A stretch of DNA of 35,650 nucleotides. Source: Actinomadura sp. CNU-125 (GTDB lineage Bacteria; Actinomycetota; Actinomycetes; Streptosporangiales; Streptosporangiaceae). Under the pieces are notes generated by a model. That model saw only the letters and a program-made list of their open reading frames with translations, was not told where the DNA came from and did no database searches. The stretch covers positions 1 through 35,650 of the forward strand of contig NZ_MKJY01000579.1 of assembly GCF_001942465.1 (NCBI RefSeq), in the 5' to 3' direction. The stretch's first letter is position 1, and each line of letters begins with the position of its first letter. A program made the position numbers and the translations under genes. Shown piece after piece: positions 33,137 through 35,650 of this stretch.

Positions 33137-34084
33137 TCAGGCGTTCGCGGCGTCGCGCAGCACGCTGCTCGGCGCGGCGCCGCGAACCCGCTTGAACGCG
33201 TTGCTGAAGGCGAACCCGTCGGCGTACCCGACGCGCCGCGCCACGGACGCGACCGTCGCGCCGGGCTCGCGAAGCAGGTCGGCGGCCAGCGTCATCCGCC
33301 ATTCGGTGAGGTAGGCCAGCGGCGGGCGGCCGACCAGCTCGGCGAACCGCCGCGCGAACACCGCCCGCGACTGCCCCGCCTCGGCCGCCAGCTCCGCCAC
33401 CGTCCACGGACGTGCGGGACTCTCGTGCAGCATCCGCAGCGCGCGCCCGACGTGCGGGTCGCCGAGCGCCCGGTACCCTGCGGGCGATTCGGCGTCCGGC
33501 CGCGCGAACCACGCGCGCAGCGCCCGCACCAGCAGCATGTCCAGCAGCCGGTCCAGGATGATCTGCTGCCCCGGCTCCTCCCGCGCGACCTCGACGCCCA
33601 GCAGCTCCAGCAGCGCCGCGAACTCCGGCCGCGCCGGGACGACCGCCAGCGCCGGCAGCGCCTCCAGCAGCCGCTCGGACACGTCGCCGCGCATCGGGTA
33701 CTCGGCGGTGACGTACAGGTCCGACCCGTCCGGCACGAGCCCGTACGTGCGGGGGCCGAGCCGGAAGTTGTGCCCGGCCGTCGCCGGTCCTCCGTCGGTC
33801 GCGTAGCAGCGGTCGGCGTCCAGCACCACGATCTCCGGCTCGGCGCCGGGCCGGTCTCCGGCGACGACCGGGGCGCCGCCCCGGACCAGCACGATGTCGC
33901 CCTCCCCGATCCGCACCGGCTCCGCGCCGCCGCGGGCGATCCAGCCGACGCCCCGCAGCATCGTGCCGAGCGACAGCGGCGCGGGCGCCTCGAACCGCAC
34001 GGCCCACGGCGGCCGGGCCACGGAACGGCAGTACACGGCCCCGCGGGCCCGTACCCCCGCCAGCAGGTCGTCCAGAAGGTCCAT
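33137..34084 (-). CDS. AraC-family regulator with cupin N-terminal domain
   Basis: 315 residues. N-terminal cupin_6-type sensor domain (VRFEAPAPLSLGTMLRGVGW, GDIVLVRGGAPVV, FRLGPRTYGLV). The C-terminal pair of HTHs reads WTVAELAAEAGQSRAVFARRF and ATVASVARRVGYADGFAFSNAFKR, with the conserved PPLAYLTEWRM linker. It is divergent from the NmrA-like gene (34158), and GAGACG boxes in the gap are likely its sites. Such regulators commonly control the adjacent reductase. Confidence 0.86.
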   Translation of the reverse strand: MDLLDDLLAGVRARGAVYCRSVARPPWAVRFEAPAPLSLGTMLRGVGWIARGGAEPVRIGEGDIVLVRGGAPVVAGDRPGAEPEIVVLDADRCYATDGGPATAGHNFRLGPRTYGLVPDGSDLYVTAEYPMRGDVSERLLEALPALAVVPARPEFAALLELLGVEVAREEPGQQIILDRLLDMLLVRALRAWFARPDAESPAGYRALGDPHVGRALRMLHESPARPWTVAELAAEAGQSRAVFARRFAELVGRPPLAYLTEWRMTLAADLLREPGATVASVARRVGYADGFAFSNAFKRVRGAAPSSVLRDAANA

Positions 34085-34136
34085 GGTGAGACGATCTCAC
34101 ATGCGATCGAGACGCGTGGCCATGGAACGTCTCACC
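34085..34136. promoter_or_regulatory. GAGACG boxes in AraC/NmrA divergent promoter
   Basis: GGTGAGACG (34085-34093) is inverted as CGTCTCACC (34128-34136). Another GAGACG at 34109-34114 is in direct repeat with the first at 21 bp. Directly repeated half-sites about two turns apart suit AraC proteins. Confidence 0.5.
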
Positions 34137-34157
34137 GTGCGCTGGTGTGCTGTTCCC

Positions 34158-35002
34158 ATGACCGATACACCGATCCTCGTGCTCGGCGCCCGCGGCAAGA
34201 CCGGCCGCCGCGTCACCGCCCGCCTGACCGACCTCGGCGTCCCCGTCCGCGCCGCGTCCCGCTCGACCGGGACGCGCTTCGAGTGGGCCGACCGGGCCAC
34301 CTGGGGTCCCGCGCTGGACGCGCCGGCGCCGTCTACCTCGTCCCGATGAACGAGAGCGTCGACCAGGACGCCGTCGCGGAGTTCGCGCGCGCCGCCGTCG
34401 CGGCGGGCGTCCGGCGGCTCGTGCTGCTCGCGGCGCGTGGTGTGGACGGCGCGCCGCAGCCCGCGCAGGAGCCCGCCGAACGCGCCGTCCGAGAATCCGG
34501 GGCGGAGTGGACGATCCTGCGCCCGGCCTGGTTCGCGCAGAACTTCAGCGAGGACTTCTTCCACGGCCCGCTGATGGCGGGCGAGCTCGCGCTGCCCACC
34601 GGCGAGGGACGCGAGGCGTTCGTGGACGCCGCGGACATCGCCGACGTCGCCGTCGCCGCGCTCACCGGCGCCGGGCACGCGGGGGAGATCTACGAGCTGT
34701 CCGGGCCGGAACCGCTGCCGTTCCGCACCGCCGCCAAGATGATCGCGGAGGCGTCGGGGCGCGAGATCCGGTACACGCCGCTGGAGGTGCCGGAGTTCAC
34801 CGCGCTCGTGGAGTCGCAGGGCGTGCCGCCGGCCTTCGCCGCGATGCTGGCCGGCCTGCTGGCGGACCTCCGCGAGGGCGCGGGCGACCGGGTCGGCGAC
34901 GGCGTCCGGCGCGCGCTCGGGCGGGAGCCCCGGCCGTTCGCGGAGTACGTGAAGGAGGCGGCCGCCGCGGGGGCCTGGGCACCGGATCAGCGCGGACGGT
35001 AG
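34158..35002 (+). CDS. NmrA-like NAD(P)-binding reductase (one frameshift)
   Basis: About 281 residues. It begins ILVLGARGKTGRRVTARL (GxxGxxG nucleotide site), then shifts near 34320-34323 (GCGGCC read as GCGCC) and resumes as AGAVYLVPMNESVDQDAVAEF, followed by RRLVLLAARGVDG and ESGAEWTILRPAWFAQNFSE. This is the atypical-SDR/NmrA or quinone-reductase-like family. The last 16 bases overlap the convergent transglycosylase gene. Divergent from, and probably controlled by, the AraC regulator. Confidence 0.8.
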
Positions 35003-35618
35003 TCGTCCAGGTACCGGCGGACCCTGGCGGCGTACGCCCGGTACTCCGCCGGGACGCCGCCCGCCTCGACCACCGTCCTGGACGAGGTGCGGTACGTGGC
35101 GGCCAGGTTCAGCGCGGGATCGCCCGGGACCCCCTCCAGGTCCTTGCCCCAGTAGCAGAGGAACCGGCCCATCGCCGGGATCGACAGCTCCGGCGTGATC
35201 TCCTCCGGCCGGGGCTCGGGATTGTCGAGCCCGCCCGGCTGCCAGTGCACCAGGACGTGCGGCGTCCAGCGGGCGATGCCGTACTCGTCCTTCGCCGGGT
35301 CCGCCAGATGGGGGTCGAAGCCGCTCTCCGCCTTGAGCATCGCGGCGATCAGCGCCGGGCTGAGGCCCGGCATGTCGCACCACCGCCCGGCCTCGACGAT
35401 CAGGTCGCGGTACTCCGCCGGGACGTCGGACCGGCCCGCAGCAGGCGCCCCTCGGCGGCGGTGACGGGCTCGCCGCCGCCCGTCCCGCCGACCAGCCAGT
35501 ACACGGCCCCGGCGGTGAGGGCGCAGGCCAGCGCGCCCGCCCCGACGAGTGCGCCCCGGCGCGGCCGCCGCCGGGGAGGCTCGCCCGGACGGGTCGGCGG
35601 CGCGTCCGCGCGGCTCAC
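34987..35618 (-). CDS. Membrane-anchored SLT lytic transglycosylase-like protein (frameshift; 5' end uncertain)
   Basis: About 210 residues. After a basic start, one membrane segment (GALVGAGALACALTAGAVYWL, about 22-42) anchors it. The extracytoplasmic part, in the shifted frame, reads DVPAEYRDLIVEAG, PALIAAMLKAESGFDP with the catalytic Glu of SLT enzymes, GIARWTP, and AMGRFLCYWGKDL. One base is missing near 35428-35433. It probably cleaves peptidoglycan. GTG 35618 lacks a ribosome site and the frame is open to the window end, so the true start may lie outside. Confidence 0.72.
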
Positions 35619-35650
35619 CGCGGCGGCGACCGGGAGCGCCGCGCCCGGCG

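Overview
The window looks like chromosomal DNA of a very high-GC actinomycete. By eye it is above 70% G+C, with strong third-position GC bias, many GTG starts and ATGA/GTGA gene overlaps. The gene content (KstR2-type steroid catabolism, many FadE/SDR/CoA enzymes, actinobacterial DUF2637/DUF6907-like element genes) fits a Streptosporangiales/Thermomonosporaceae-like organism such as Actinomadura. That placement is an inference; there is no rRNA or tRNA here.

Host left arm (1-8726). An operon in the order fadE30-ipdF-kstR2-fadA6 (111-3904) matches, as I recall it, the M. tuberculosis Rv3560c-Rv3556c block for the last two steroid rings. A second CoA module follows: a MaoC/HTD2-type hydratase (4031-4858), an acyl-CoA dehydrogenase (4892-6043, minus), a divergent GntR/FCD regulator (6160-6894), a second acyl-CoA dehydrogenase (6969-8147) and a class III CoA-transferase gene starting at 8151.

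Mobile element (8714-24355, about 15.6 kb). The CoA-transferase gene is cut in two by an integrated element bounded by a 13-bp direct repeat; joining the repeats restores a 411-residue CoA-transferase. The element has a minus-strand tyrosine integrase and XRE repressor. A plus-strand block follows: excisionase-like protein, zinc-ribbon protein, HTH initiator-like protein with iterons inside its gene, small DNA-binding proteins, two unknown proteins, an HNH nuclease and a 1137-residue tape-measure protein with an NlpC/P60 domain. A minus-strand block comes next: small proteins, XRE-TPR regulator, DUF2637 membrane protein, DUF6907-like proteins. No terminase, portal, capsid, other tail gene, or FtsK/TraB-type transfer gene is visible, so it is neither a normal prophage nor a normal actinomycete integrative conjugative element.

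Host right arm (24344-35650). After the 3' half of the CoA-transferase come an XRE/MmyB-type regulator, an SDR and an aldo/keto reductase. Then comes the second half of the HIP (steroid C/D ring) pathway: echA20-ipdA-ipdB-ipdC on the minus strand (31340-27888), divergent from two SDR genes like Rv3549c and Rv3548c (31421-33126). The divergent promoter carries the same TetR-type operator as the promoter of the fadE30 operon, so one KstR2 probably controls both. An AraC regulator divergent from an NmrA-like reductase, and a membrane-anchored lytic transglycosylase, close the window.

A general caution: about a dozen genes, in both host and element, carry one single-base frameshift each (the integrase two). 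Most are deletions, several in GCGGCC-like contexts or homopolymers. This looks like consensus sequencing error more than real gene decay. I annotate these genes as single frameshifted CDSs.
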